Origin: Dehalogenimonas sp. THU2
GTDB lineage: Bacteria > Chloroflexota > Dehalococcoidia > Dehalococcoidales > Dehalococcoidaceae
Length of the DNA stretch: 64,000 bases
Direction: 5' to 3'
Assembly: GCF_039749495.1 (NCBI RefSeq)
Contig: NZ_JBDLLU010000004.1
Location: 62,001-126,000, forward strand
Shown here: positions 52,140-60,364 of the stretch, piece by piece
Numbering within the stretch: the stretch's first letter is position 1
How the letters are laid out: each line of letters opens with the position of its first letter
Position numbers and translations under genes: made by a program
Notes under the pieces: model-generated
Database searches by the model: none
What the model was told of the DNA's origin: nothing
Seen by the model: the letters and a program-made list of their open reading frames with translations, nothing else

Positions 52140-53435
52140 ATGACATTATTCGGCAGCTCCGGTATTCGACGCGTGGTTGATGCGCCTTTCGTCGATCTGG
52201 TCGGACGGCTGGGGCGGTCGGTGGCGATGGGGTCAAAACGAGTTGTGGTCGGGGGCGATCATAGATTATCCACGCCGGCGCTTAAGGCAGCTTTGTTCAC
52301 CGGTCTGGGTGAAGGCGGCGCCGCGGCTTTCGACACCGGACTGGCGCCGACGCCTACACTGGCCTATGCCGCCCGGCATTTCGATGCCGGAATTATGGTG
52401 ACCGCCTCTCATAACCCGCCGGAGTATAACGGTTTGAAGTTCTGGAACCCGGACGGATCGGCCTTCGACGCGGTTCAGGAGGCTGAACTCGAACATCAGA
52501 CGTCGATAGCGGGGAATCAACCGAGCGGTGATGGAATCGCGATATCAGTCGATTATCCGGATGCCATCGGTGAACACATCGAACGAATCATGAAACTTTG
52601 TCCCGGGCGGTTGGACGGACTTAAAGTGGCGCTGGACTGCGGGGGCGGGGCGGGCAGCGTCATCACACCGAAGATACTCGGGTTGATGGGCGCAGAGGTG
52701 ATACCGGTATTTTGTGATACTTCCAGTGATTTTCCGAGAGACAGCGAACCCATCGAATCCAATCTTTCCGAACTCATCAATACGGTCGTATCCAGCGGCG
52801 CCCGGCTGGGTCTGGCTCATGATGGGGATGCCGACCGGTTGGTGGCGGTAGATTCACGCGGGCAAATCGTATCGGGTGACAAATTGATGGTCGTGCTGGC
52901 GCGGAGCCTGGGGGCGCGGTCGGTTGTTACTACCGTCGAAACTTCGATGGCAGTCGAAGAAGCCGGGTTCGCCGTACGGCGCACCCGGGTAGGTGACAGC
53001 GCCGTGTCCGCTGAACTGAAAATCGGCGGCGGTGAGTTCGGCGGTGAGCCTTGCGGCGCCTGGATCTTTCCGGATCTGTCGTATTGCCCAGACGCGGTTC
53101 ATGCCGCGGCGGTTTTGTGCTCTATTGCCACGCAAACCGACTTCGACAGGTTGCTGGATGGTGTTCCCGAGTATCCCATCGTTCGCGGCGCGATAACTTT
53201 CAAAACACCGCCGCCCGTGGCGGCGATCGAAAATCGGCTGTCGTCGTTGCAACCTGATTCGATCCAACGCACCGACGGATTGAAGCTCGTTTTTCCGGAT
53301 AGCTGGCTCCTGGTCCGGCTTTCCGGTACCGAACCGAAGCTCCGTTTCACCGTGGAAGCCCGCACCGGACAGGATGCCCGGCGCCTGTACGCCCGGGCGG
53401 CGGCGGCGGTCGATAGCCTTATTTCTGGACGTTGA
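52140..53435 (+). CDS. Phosphohexomutase (phosphoglucomutase/phosphomannomutase family)
   Basis: 431 residues from the ATG at 52140, chosen because MTLFGSSGIRR is the family's usual beginning; ATG 52095 has a comparable site. Active-site Ser lies in MVTASHNPPEYNG, the Mg2+ loop is DGDADRL and the phosphate-binding loop RLSGTEPKLRF. The sugar-binding loop, commonly GExSGH, is altered (GEFGGEPCG), so substrate preference is uncertain (glucosamine-, manno- or gluco-). Monocistronic. Confidence 0.9.
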   Translation: MTLFGSSGIRRVVDAPFVDLVGRLGRSVAMGSKRVVVGGDHRLSTPALKAALFTGLGEGGAAAFDTGLAPTPTLAYAARHFDAGIMVTASHNPPEYNGLKFWNPDGSAFDAVQEAELEHQTSIAGNQPSGDGIAISVDYPDAIGEHIERIMKLCPGRLDGLKVALDCGGGAGSVITPKILGLMGAEVIPVFCDTSSDFPRDSEPIESNLSELINTVVSSGARLGLAHDGDADRLVAVDSRGQIVSGDKLMVVLARSLGARSVVTTVETSMAVEEAGFAVRRTRVGDSAVSAELKIGGGEFGGEPCGAWIFPDLSYCPDAVHAAAVLCSIATQTDFDRLLDGVPEYPIVRGAITFKTPPPVAAIENRLSSLQPDSIQRTDGLKLVFPDSWLLVRLSGTEPKLRFTVEARTGQDARRLYARAAAAVDSLISGR

Positions 53436-53590
53436 CCGTATCTAACACTCGCGCTAAGTTCCTCCTGTATCCGCCACCTCATTGATCATAATCGTGCGCC
53501 TTTTTCAGGTGACATAAGTTACTTACAAACTTTGCATAAAGTTATAAAATGTCAGTGTCTTGATTGAATCGGTGAACGGAGGAATCCAAG

Positions 53591-53788
53591 ATGTATAAAA
53601 TTAAAAGCTGCCCCCGTTGTCATTTCGGTGATGTTTACGGCGACAGCGATCAATATGGCAAGTATGAGCAGTGTTTCCAGTGCGGCTGGACCAATTATCC
53701 GGACCGGAAATTGACCCAGGAAGAAGCCCAGGCCGAAAAAGGCGAGCCGGTAGGCGCCAGCGGGAAACGAGACCGCCGCCACAAGTAA
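53591..53788 (+). CDS. Small zinc-ribbon protein
   Basis: 65 residues with CPRC (~7-10) and CFQC (~29-32), a compact zinc ribbon, and a basic C-terminal tail (GKRDRRHK). Strong site GGAGGAATCCAAG. Nucleic acid binding is plausible. A terminator follows. Confidence 0.85.
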   Translation: MYKIKSCPRCHFGDVYGDSDQYGKYEQCFQCGWTNYPDRKLTQEEAQAEKGEPVGASGKRDRRHK

Positions 53789-53812
53789 TAAATCTAATCT
53801 AGCGATATTGAA

Positions 53813-53840
53813 AAAAGCCCCCTCGCCAGAGGGGGCTTTT
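53813..53840. terminator. Bidirectional intrinsic terminator
   Basis: A 12-bp stem AAAAGCCCCCTC/GAGGGGGCTTTT with a GCCA loop between convergent genes; T-runs are present on both strands. Confidence 0.9.
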
Positions 53841-53870
53841 CGATTGGGTTCGAAATTTCGATTGGGCTTT

Positions 53871-54977
53871 TTAGACATCGATAACGAACTTACCATCCTT
53901 ATATAAAAGGTCGCCGTCGACGCGGATCTCGCCGCCGCGGCGCAGGTCGCAGACCATGTCCCAATGAATGGCGGACTCGTTGACCGAGCCGGTCTCCGGA
54001 TAGCCGGCGCCCAGCGCCAGGTGGAAACTGCCGCCGATCTTCTCGTCGAAGAGGATCTCGCCGGTGAACTTGGTGATGCCCTCGTTGGTGCCGATGGCGA
54101 ACTCGCCCAGGCGGCGGGCGCCTTCATCGGTGTCCAGGGTTTTCAGCAGGAACTTCTCGTTCTTCTCGGCGGTAGCCTTGACCACCCGGCCGTCCTCGAA
54201 CCATAACCTGACACCGGTGACCTCGCGGCCGCTTTCGATCGCCGGATAGGAAAAATAGACGTGGCCGTTGGCTGAGTTCTCCACCGGGCCGGTAAAGACC
54301 TCGCCGTCGGGCATGTTGAACTGGCCGTCACATTTGACGAACTTCCGGTCGGCGATGGAAAGCCTGAGGTCGGTCTCCGGCGCGGTGATGTGCACTTCTT
54401 TGCGGCACTTCAGCCAGTCAATGACTTTCTGCAACCGCGCGCTTTGGGTGCCCCAGTAGCCGATAGGGTCCTTAAGGTCCGGCATACAGGCGCTATAGAC
54501 GAAGTTTTCGTATTCCTCGAAGCTCATCTCTGCGTCCTGGGCCATGGCGGAGGTGGGGAACGGGGCAACGACCCATTTCAGGTCGCCTGACGCAGAGCGT
54601 TTCATCATCGTCTTCATCAGGTCGGTGCGCGCCCTGTCATAAACGACCATGCGGTCCGGATCGACGGTGGAGAGTTTCTTGGTGTTGTCGTCGGCCAGGA
54701 TGGCGAAACGGGCGTCATAATTCTCGGTGATGTGCCGCTGCGGCTGATGAATGAACTGAAGCTGCTCGTCGGTACCGTGGCGATAAAGGAGGTCCTCGTA
54801 GTCACCGCGCGGCATGACCACCGGGTGAGCACCGGCTTTTAAGACCTCAAGGTAGATGGCCCGCGCCAGCGGCAATCCCGCCGAGGGTGTATTGATGACC
54901 GCCTTGTCGCCGGGTTTAACCTTGGTGGAGTATTTCACCAGGAGTTCAGCCAGTTTCTGGACGCGGGGATCGGGCAT
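53871..54977 (-). CDS. M29 family aminopeptidase
   Basis: 368 residues, the length of thermophilic AmpS/aminopeptidase T. Metal-binding segments are recognisable: the FTGPVENSANGHVYFSYPA region, a central VTGVRLWFEDG, and LGAGYPETGSVNESAIHWDMVCDL near the C-terminus, supplying Glu and His/Asp ligands. It removes N-terminal residues from peptides in the cytosol. Monocistronic. Confidence 0.93.
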   Translation of the reverse strand: MPDPRVQKLAELLVKYSTKVKPGDKAVINTPSAGLPLARAIYLEVLKAGAHPVVMPRGDYEDLLYRHGTDEQLQFIHQPQRHITENYDARFAILADDNTKKLSTVDPDRMVVYDRARTDLMKTMMKRSASGDLKWVVAPFPTSAMAQDAEMSFEEYENFVYSACMPDLKDPIGYWGTQSARLQKVIDWLKCRKEVHITAPETDLRLSIADRKFVKCDGQFNMPDGEVFTGPVENSANGHVYFSYPAIESGREVTGVRLWFEDGRVVKATAEKNEKFLLKTLDTDEGARRLGEFAIGTNEGITKFTGEILFDEKIGGSFHLALGAGYPETGSVNESAIHWDMVCDLRRGGEIRVDGDLLYKDGKFVIDV

Positions 54978-55125
54978 GGGTGTCTCTCCTTTGTAAGTAG
55001 TTGTGTTCTATGTATTCTATTCCTTGGGAGGCGGTGGGGCAAGGGGCAGGGGAACTTCAAAATTGAAAATCTTGAGTAAGGATCGACTGTTGCTAACTTT
55101 CCTTGTCATCAATTACACTTGAGCC

Positions 55126-55770
55126 ATGAATCAGATTCACATATCCAATAAGGAACTTCCCGAAGCAATTCTCCTGCTGGGACCGACCGGTTCCGGCAAG
55201 ACTCCTCTTGGAGAGACCTTGGAACGGGCGGGGCTGGGGGGACGCAGGTGTTTTCATTTCGATTTCGGCAGTCGGTTGCGCAGGTATACCGGTGAACCAA
55301 CAGGACTGCTCACATCCGGTGAACTGGAGGTGGTCAGGGGATCGCTCCTTACCGGCGCCCTGCTGGAAGATGAACATTTCAGCATTGCCGAGAAACTCCT
55401 GGCTGGATTCATCAGGGAAAGCAACCCGGGTCCGAACGATCTCATTGTAATGAATGGTCTGCCACGGCACACGGGGCAGGCGTTGGCGCTGGAGGGGATG
55501 ATTGACATGAAGGCGCTGGTGGTCCTCGAATGCACTCCGGAGACGGTGCTGGAACGCATCCGCTCCGATGCCGGGGGCGACCGGACCGGCCGGGTGGATG
55601 ATACGATAGAAGAGGTGAAGCGGCGTCTGAAAGTGTTTGCTGAAAGAACTCAGCCCCTCACGGCTTATTACGAACGGCGGGGAACACCGTCGATATGCCT
55701 GGATATCGGGTCCTCGACGACGGCGGAAGAAGCTTTAAAAACCCTCGCCGGGCGGCTGTCCGGGCTTTAG
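55126..55770 (+). CDS. Adenylate kinase-like P-loop NMP kinase
   Basis: 214 residues. P-loop LLGPTGSGKTPLGETLER (~20-37); the Lys and following Thr are kept. Downstream MNGLPRHTGQALAL corresponds to the NMP-binding LxGFPR of adenylate kinases, and LECTPETVLERIRSDAGGDRTGRVDD to the lid arginines. It is not the housekeeping adk in a ribosomal cluster, so its nucleotide substrate is uncertain. Ends by a 4-bp overlap with the convergent gene. Confidence 0.85.
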   Translation: MNQIHISNKELPEAILLLGPTGSGKTPLGETLERAGLGGRRCFHFDFGSRLRRYTGEPTGLLTSGELEVVRGSLLTGALLEDEHFSIAEKLLAGFIRESNPGPNDLIVMNGLPRHTGQALALEGMIDMKALVVLECTPETVLERIRSDAGGDRTGRVDDTIEEVKRRLKVFAERTQPLTAYYERRGTPSICLDIGSSTTAEEALKTLAGRLSGL

Positions 55771-56378
55771 ACCTCCGGCGCCATGCCGAGGCGTTGTTGC
55801 AGCGCATCAACCAGCAGATCCGGATGGTCGGCGTGGATGAAGATGGTGCTGACCGGTGGTGTCGGCATGCCCTCTGCCTCGAGTGTTACCGGGTTCCGCA
55901 GTCCAATTTTGATGCTGTTGGCGCTGCCGACATTCAGATAAGCGATAGGTTCTTCCAGATCCAGTTTGAGGCCGTCCCCGCCCTGGCCCCAACCTTCCCT
56001 ACTGAGTTCGACCGATTCGATCGAGTCATAAGGTATACAGCCGCTGACCAGAAAACTGTATCTTACCAGCAGACATGATTCATCGAGTTTATGCGGCAGT
56101 CCCACCATCGAGGCGTAAAGCCCCATCACCCGGTACAGTCCGTAGACTGCCCACAGGCTCAAGACCCAGGTCACCCAAGCCCAGGGTAACATGAGGCTCA
56201 GGAGCCATATCGAGGCGGGCACCACGAATATTAGGATGAAGGTCATGGCCATGGCGGCGGATCTCTGGTGATAGCTGTATTCGCCGGGTCCGATCTTCAG
56301 ACGCTGGAAGATCCATTTCAGGAGATAAGGTCCCATTTTGAGACTGGTCTTCAAGTTGGTGCCGATATTAGAGGGCAT
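55767..56378 (-). CDS. Membrane protein with PH-like C-terminal domain
   Basis: 203 residues from the ATG at 56378 (CAGGAGGCTGTC); upstream in-frame ATGs extend across the site and are rejected. Two adjacent helices (~45-65 and ~70-90) precede a soluble beta-rich domain (VRYSFLVSGCIPYDSIESVELSREGWGQGG), which resembles bacterial PH-like domains. Function unknown. Confidence 0.75.
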   Translation of the reverse strand: MPSNIGTNLKTSLKMGPYLLKWIFQRLKIGPGEYSYHQRSAAMAMTFILIFVVPASIWLLSLMLPWAWVTWVLSLWAVYGLYRVMGLYASMVGLPHKLDESCLLVRYSFLVSGCIPYDSIESVELSREGWGQGGDGLKLDLEEPIAYLNVGSANSIKIGLRNPVTLEAEGMPTPPVSTIFIHADHPDLLVDALQQRLGMAPEV

Positions 56379-56632
56379 GACAGCCTCCTGATCGTCGTTT
56401 GTATGGTTCCCTGTGCGCCTAATGATATATGAGACCCGTTGTCTCGGCAAGCATTCAGTCCTGGACGCAGGTATCGCGACGACGTATATGCATCGCAGTT
56501 GACAGTGAGTCCATCGTAGTGGCATACTCTAGGGCGGTTGAAAGTTGGTATCCCAGCCCAAGGTGGTTCTTGCCATGGTCCGGATGACCTAACCGGAGAC
56601 CAAAGTATAATCAAAAAAGGAGCAGTCATCCC

Positions 56633-56938
56633 ATGGCCCAAGACAGAACCATCCAATGTGCCGATTGCGGCGCCGACTTCACCTTCACGGCCTCAGAGCA
56701 GGAATTCTTCGCTTCCAAGGGCTTCACCAACGAGCCCAAGCGTTGTCCGACCTGCCGCCAGGCTCGCAAGCAGACCCGCGGTGGTGGTGGCGGCGGTGGC
56801 ATGAGCGGTGGACCCCGTCAGATGTTCCCCGCGGTGTGCGCTTCCTGCAACAGGGAGACCGAAGTTCCTTTCGAACCCCGCAACGGTCGCCCGGTTTATT
56901 GCAGCGATTGTTTCGCCAAATCCAAGAGCGCCTACTAA
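56633..56938 (+). CDS. CxxC-x17-CxxC zinc-ribbon protein
   Basis: 101 residues with two zinc ribbons: CADC...CPTC (~9-45) with FTFTASEQEFFASKGFTNEPKRCPTCR, and CASC...CSDC (~69-93). A glycine hinge of seven Gly separates them. The family carries the CxxC-x17-CxxC pattern and is common in Chloroflexota; nucleic acid binding is suggested by composition, function unknown. Excellent site AAAAGGAGC; terminator follows. Confidence 0.92.
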   Translation: MAQDRTIQCADCGADFTFTASEQEFFASKGFTNEPKRCPTCRQARKQTRGGGGGGGMSGGPRQMFPAVCASCNRETEVPFEPRNGRPVYCSDCFAKSKSAY

Positions 56939-56960
56939 ACCCCAACACTCGTTAATCGAT

Positions 56961-56994
56961 CAGAGAGCCCCTTTACCGGGGCTCTCTGTTTTTG
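56961..56994 (+). terminator. Intrinsic terminator
   Basis: CAGAGAGCCCC/GGGGCTCTCTG, 11-bp stem with a 6-nt loop, then TTTTTG. Confidence 0.93.
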
Positions 56995-57026
56995 TATTCA
57001 CTTTCTGAAGACGCTAAGATAGTCAC

Positions 57027-57413
57027 ATGAATTTACTGCTCTTGATCGCCGCGGCCGGGGCGTTGGGGTCGCTGGGACGTTACGCGCTATCCGGCGCCGT
57101 TTACGCTGCATTGGGCAGCGGCTTTGCCTACGGTACACTGGTGGTTAACGTTCTTGGCAGTTTCCTCATCGGCCTTATTATGCAAGTCGGCCTTTCGACA
57201 GACCTGGTACCACCGCATATGCGCACTGCCGTGACCATTGGGTTCCTGGGAGCTTTCACCACCTTTTCCACCTTTAGCTATGAGACAGTGAGGATGTTAC
57301 AGGAAGGGGCGTGGGGGACGGCAGCTTTGAATATTATTGTGAGCGTGATGGTCTGTATCGCCGCCGTGTTCGCCGGCATTTTTGCCGGGAGACTCATCGC
57401 AGGAGGAGCGTAA
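57027..57413 (+). CDS. crcB: Fluoride ion channel/transporter CrcB
   Basis: 128 residues, four helices: LLLIAAAGALGSLGRYALSG, TLVVNVLGSFLIGLIM, GFLGAFTTFSTFSYET and a fourth. The conserved GALGSLGR and TFSTFSYE (Phe box) are intact. Fluc-type channels export fluoride as dual-topology dimers. No fluoride riboswitch is seen in the 30-bp leader. Its TAA overlaps the ATG of the DUF190 gene. Confidence 0.96.
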   Translation: MNLLLLIAAAGALGSLGRYALSGAVYAALGSGFAYGTLVVNVLGSFLIGLIMQVGLSTDLVPPHMRTAVTIGFLGAFTTFSTFSYETVRMLQEGAWGTAALNIIVSVMVCIAAVFAGIFAGRLIAGGA

Positions 57414-57757
57414 TGCGTAAAATCGAAGGCGAACAGGTTCTCATGAGGATTTTCATCGGTGAGTCCGACGTTATCGACGGAAAACCTCTTCATATGAAGT
57501 TGGTCGAACTATTCAAAGAGCGTGGACTGGCTGGGGCGACGGTGCTGCGGGGCATTACCGGTTTTGGTGCTCGCAGCCGGATACATTCGACGCACCTGCT
57601 GCGGCTGTCACAGGATTTGCCGGTGATCATCGAGATCGTGGACTCCCAGGAGCATCTTGACGGGGTACTGCCGGAGGTGGAGGGGATGATGGGTGATGGG
57701 CTCATCACCATGGAGAAGGTCAGGGTTCTGCGCTATGGGGCGGTCAGCCAGTCGTAG
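57413..57757 (+). CDS. DUF190 family protein
   Basis: 114 residues from the ATG at 57413, behind AGGAGGAGCG; a longer in-frame start at 57311 lies inside crcB. RKIEGEQVLMRIFIGESD and RGITGFGARSRIHS match DUF190, ferredoxin-like PII-related proteins regularly linked to CrcB. It may regulate the channel. The last 25 bp overlap the convergent hydrolase gene. Confidence 0.93.
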   Translation: MRKIEGEQVLMRIFIGESDVIDGKPLHMKLVELFKERGLAGATVLRGITGFGARSRIHSTHLLRLSQDLPVIIEIVDSQEHLDGVLPEVEGMMGDGLITMEKVRVLRYGAVSQS

Positions 57758-58818
57758 CTAAGGAGCGCCGTGGAGGTCTGGGATAGTGTTGTTGCCGCTG
57801 AAGCGTCGCCTTTGAGGTAGAGGTCAAAGAACGCCAGGGCGTAAAGGTCGATAGCTTTCAGCCGTTCATCTTCGGCGATGGCGGCCGGTACCCAGCCGGT
57901 ATCGGCATCAGACTCTGAAAAGACGAAATGGTCGGCGTTTCGGAGCACCAGGTAATAATACGGCGGCTGGACCTCGCCGCCCAGATACCAGAAGGCGTCC
58001 TCAGGCCGGTTCAGCAGCAGGTCATAATCCCCGCGCATGGCCATGATGGGGACATCGATGTTGCCGATGTTTTTCTCGAAGGGGAAGGACGGTGATGAGA
58101 GCAGCAGGGCTGCCTTGATGCGGGGGTCTTCCTGAGCCGGGTCGGAATGACCGCCGATCAGTCCTAGGGTGGTCAAGCCACCGAAAGAGTGCCCACCCAT
58201 GCCGATGGCAGAGATGTCGATGCCGCCTTGAAATAACGATCCTGCCCGGTCGCTCTCTGAGATCATGTAATCGAGCAGTGCCTCAGCCGCCGGAAGGCGA
58301 TAGGTGTCGAAGTAGTTTTCATATACATCCCGCAGGTAACCGTCGATGCCATCGCCGATCTGATGGTCGGCAAAGCTAAGAAATTCGGTGATCCCGCCCC
58401 AGATGTTATCGCTGAAACGTACGGAAGCCACGATATAACCTTCGCTGGCTAGCGTTTCTTTGAGGAATAACGACTGCATCTCCGAAGCATTGAAACCATG
58501 ATTGAAGATAACCAGCGGGTAGGCGGTGCCGGTTTGCGACAGTTCGCCATCGATCGCCAAATAGCTCCGGGCACCGTCGCTATAGGTGTAAATGGACGCC
58601 TTGTCGTCAGTCGGATACCAGATAGCCGCTTCTACGAATTGCGTCCCACCGCTTGGGTCGATATAGTCCAGGGTGATGGTATGAAGACCGACCTCATACG
58701 TGCGCTCCGGCGTCGGGTATGCCAGTGCTACCGGGCTGAACTGGGGCAACAACAGGACGAGAGCGATTACCGCCAGGCGTTCGGTGGCGGCCAGTCCCAG
58801 GAAGAATTTCAGTTTCAT
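57733..58818 (-). CDS. Secreted alpha/beta hydrolase
   Basis: 361 residues. An N-terminal signal-like helix (~5-33, VIALVLLLPQFSPVALA) suggests export. The alpha/beta-hydrolase nucleophile is MGGHSFGG (GxSxG), with an oxyanion segment VIFNHGF, an Asp in MAMRGDYD and a His in NADHFVF, giving a complete triad. It resembles platelet-activating-factor acetylhydrolase/dienelactone-hydrolase types. Substrate unknown. The start lies eight bases behind a TATAAT box. Confidence 0.88.
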   Translation of the reverse strand: MKLKFFLGLAATERLAVIALVLLLPQFSPVALAYPTPERTYEVGLHTITLDYIDPSGGTQFVEAAIWYPTDDKASIYTYSDGARSYLAIDGELSQTGTAYPLVIFNHGFNASEMQSLFLKETLASEGYIVASVRFSDNIWGGITEFLSFADHQIGDGIDGYLRDVYENYFDTYRLPAAEALLDYMISESDRAGSLFQGGIDISAIGMGGHSFGGLTTLGLIGGHSDPAQEDPRIKAALLLSSPSFPFEKNIGNIDVPIMAMRGDYDLLLNRPEDAFWYLGGEVQPPYYYLVLRNADHFVFSESDADTGWVPAAIAEDERLKAIDLYALAFFDLYLKGDASAATTLSQTSTALLSYDWLTAP

Positions 58819-58826
58819 GAAATTCC

Positions 58827-58835
58827 ATTATAACA
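58827..58835 (-). promoter_or_regulatory. Extended -10 promoter of the hydrolase gene
   Basis: TGTTATAAT (58835-58827 on the minus strand) with only 8 nt to the ATG at 58818, implying a leaderless or nearly leaderless mRNA. The -35 region is weak. Confidence 0.5.
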
Positions 58836-58858
58836 CTGATCGATTATTAGACATAATA

Positions 58859-58896
58859 TTAAGCCGGGCAACGTCGACTGACATTACCCGGCTTAA
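58859..58896 (-). terminator. Hairpin terminator after the DOMON lipoprotein gene
   Basis: TTAAGCCGGG pairs perfectly with CCCGGCTTAA (18-nt loop) between the stop of the DOMON gene and the hydrolase promoter. Confidence 0.7.
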
Positions 58897-58914
58897 ATTT
58901 CGATTGTGGTTGGT

Positions 58915-59541
58915 TTAACTTATCGTAATGCTGCCCCGGCCGAAAGCAGTGTGGACCTGGAGATCATCGGAAGTGTTGTGGACTGCCCACATGATGCGGT
59001 TAGCGCCAGTAACAAACGGGTGGTCATACTGATCCCCCGTGTTTAACAGGCGTTTGAACTCGATTATGGTTTTACCGCCGGTTTCACGGCCGCCGAATTC
59101 GGTAATGTTGTTTACACCACCAAGAGCCGTATCATCTGGATGGGATTCACCGGCTTCTGTCCTAGCCCATTGGTCGAAGAGAAATGCCTGGCTGCCGGCG
59201 ACATAACCGAAGAGCATATCGGTATTTGTTTTACCTCCGATGATGTCAGGGTCCAGGGCAACAGCGATATATCCGGTTACCTGCGCTTCCATAGCCACGT
59301 AAATGAACTGTGCGTCGGTTTTCCAGTGCAGATTGAAGGTCGTAACACCACTTGTGAAAGATTGGGAGGAGGTATATTCACCGGTAGAGATAATGCCGTC
59401 GGCTGCCCAGGGGGTGGTGGCAGCTGGAGTGGTCGGCGCAGAAGTGGTGGGGGTGGTTCCATCGGATGAACAGGCGGCTGAGGAAATTAGAGCCAGTGTC
59501 AGAGCTACCAGGGGTACCAGTCGGGGGATTGCTGATTTCAT
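58915..59541 (-). CDS. DOMON-domain lipoprotein
   Basis: 208 residues from the ATG at 59541 (GCAGGAGTAAAAAGC). The signal peptide ends in a lipobox, SSAC (Cys ~24), followed by a Thr/Pro-rich linker. The domain (~45-208) has TTFNLHWKTDAQFIYVAMEAQVTGYIAVALDP and ends GRGSITIS, matching DOMON folds that bind heme or sugar. Likely surface-anchored and extracytoplasmic; redox role possible but not shown. Confidence 0.85.
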   Translation of the reverse strand: MKSAIPRLVPLVALTLALISSAACSSDGTTPTTSAPTTPAATTPWAADGIISTGEYTSSQSFTSGVTTFNLHWKTDAQFIYVAMEAQVTGYIAVALDPDIIGGKTNTDMLFGYVAGSQAFLFDQWARTEAGESHPDDTALGGVNNITEFGGRETGGKTIIEFKRLLNTGDQYDHPFVTGANRIMWAVHNTSDDLQVHTAFGRGSITIS

Positions 59542-59703
59542 GCTTTTTACTCCTGCAGTATTTTTGAGTTCGTTCATGATAGAAGTATATCGTGTTCGTC
59601 CGGCAACTCAAAATTGGGTTTGAAATGGTGGGAGCAAACCTTCACAGACGCTTTAATGGAAAAATTGCGCCAGCATGTCCGGTGTACTAGAACCGTCTGG
59701 AAC

Positions 59704-59732
59704 TTGACTCAAAATGTCTAAAATAGTATGCT
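59704..59732 (+). promoter_or_regulatory. Promoter of the HTH-receiver/PAS kinase pair
   Basis: TTGACT and TATGCT separated by 17 bp, about 50 bp before the start codon. Confidence 0.55.
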
Positions 59733-59782
59733 GAAAATTATTTTGTAATTTGAGCGCTCCAGGGCGCGAGGAGAAATATGTT

Positions 59783-60322
59783 ATGCCTGAGCTGATGACT
59801 GTGCGTGAGGTAGCTGATTACCTGCGGGTGACCCAGAAAACGATTTATCGTCTTTTACAAAAGGGGACAATCCCGGCACTCAAGGTGAGTCACAGCTGGC
59901 GTTTCGACAGAGCGGCCATAGATGATTGGCTGAAGTCCACGGCTGTCGGGGCAAAAGCCACCATACTCGTGGTGGATGACGATCAGACGATCAGAGATCT
60001 GTTTCGCGATATTCTGGAAGATGCGGGGCATAAGGTCATCACCGCCGGCAGCGGGGCCGAGGCACTTGAGTATATCAAGGCCAAGGATTTTGCCCTGGTT
60101 TTCCTGGACCTTAAGATGCCGGGCATGAGCGGCGCCGATGTGTTACGCAAAATCCGGGTCATAGATCCGGAACTGCCAGTTACAATCATCACCGGTTTCC
60201 CTGACAGCGAGAGCATGGCCCAGGCTCTTTCCCAGGGACCTTTCGGCGTCATGAACAAACCGTTCGGAGAAGCTGACGTTTTAAACGCCGTCAAAAGCTT
60301 CATCCGTATCGATCGCAGCTAA
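59783..60322 (+). CDS. Excisionase-type HTH fused to response receiver domain
   Basis: 179 residues from ATG 59783 (GAGGAGAAATATGTT). Residues ~3-50 form the excisionase/MerR-like winged helix (LMTVREVADYLRVTQKTIYRLLQKGTIPALKVSHSWRF). After a short linker a CheY-like receiver (~60-178) has acidic residues Asp65-Asp67, phosphoacceptor Asp109 (FLDLKMPGMSG), Thr in ITGFPDS and Lys in MNKPFG. The DNA-binding domain at the N-terminus, before the receiver, reverses the usual order. The PAS kinase follows by 42 bp. Confidence 0.93.
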   Translation: MPELMTVREVADYLRVTQKTIYRLLQKGTIPALKVSHSWRFDRAAIDDWLKSTAVGAKATILVVDDDQTIRDLFRDILEDAGHKVITAGSGAEALEYIKAKDFALVFLDLKMPGMSGADVLRKIRVIDPELPVTIITGFPDSESMAQALSQGPFGVMNKPFGEADVLNAVKSFIRIDRS

Positions 60323-60364
60323 GTGCTTCAGGTTCAGATTTCGACGTTGGGAATGCGATAATCT

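Noticed and set aside
57000-57027. A fluoride riboswitch before crcB
   Set aside because: The leader between the preceding terminator and the start is about 30 bp, too short, and the motif is absent.
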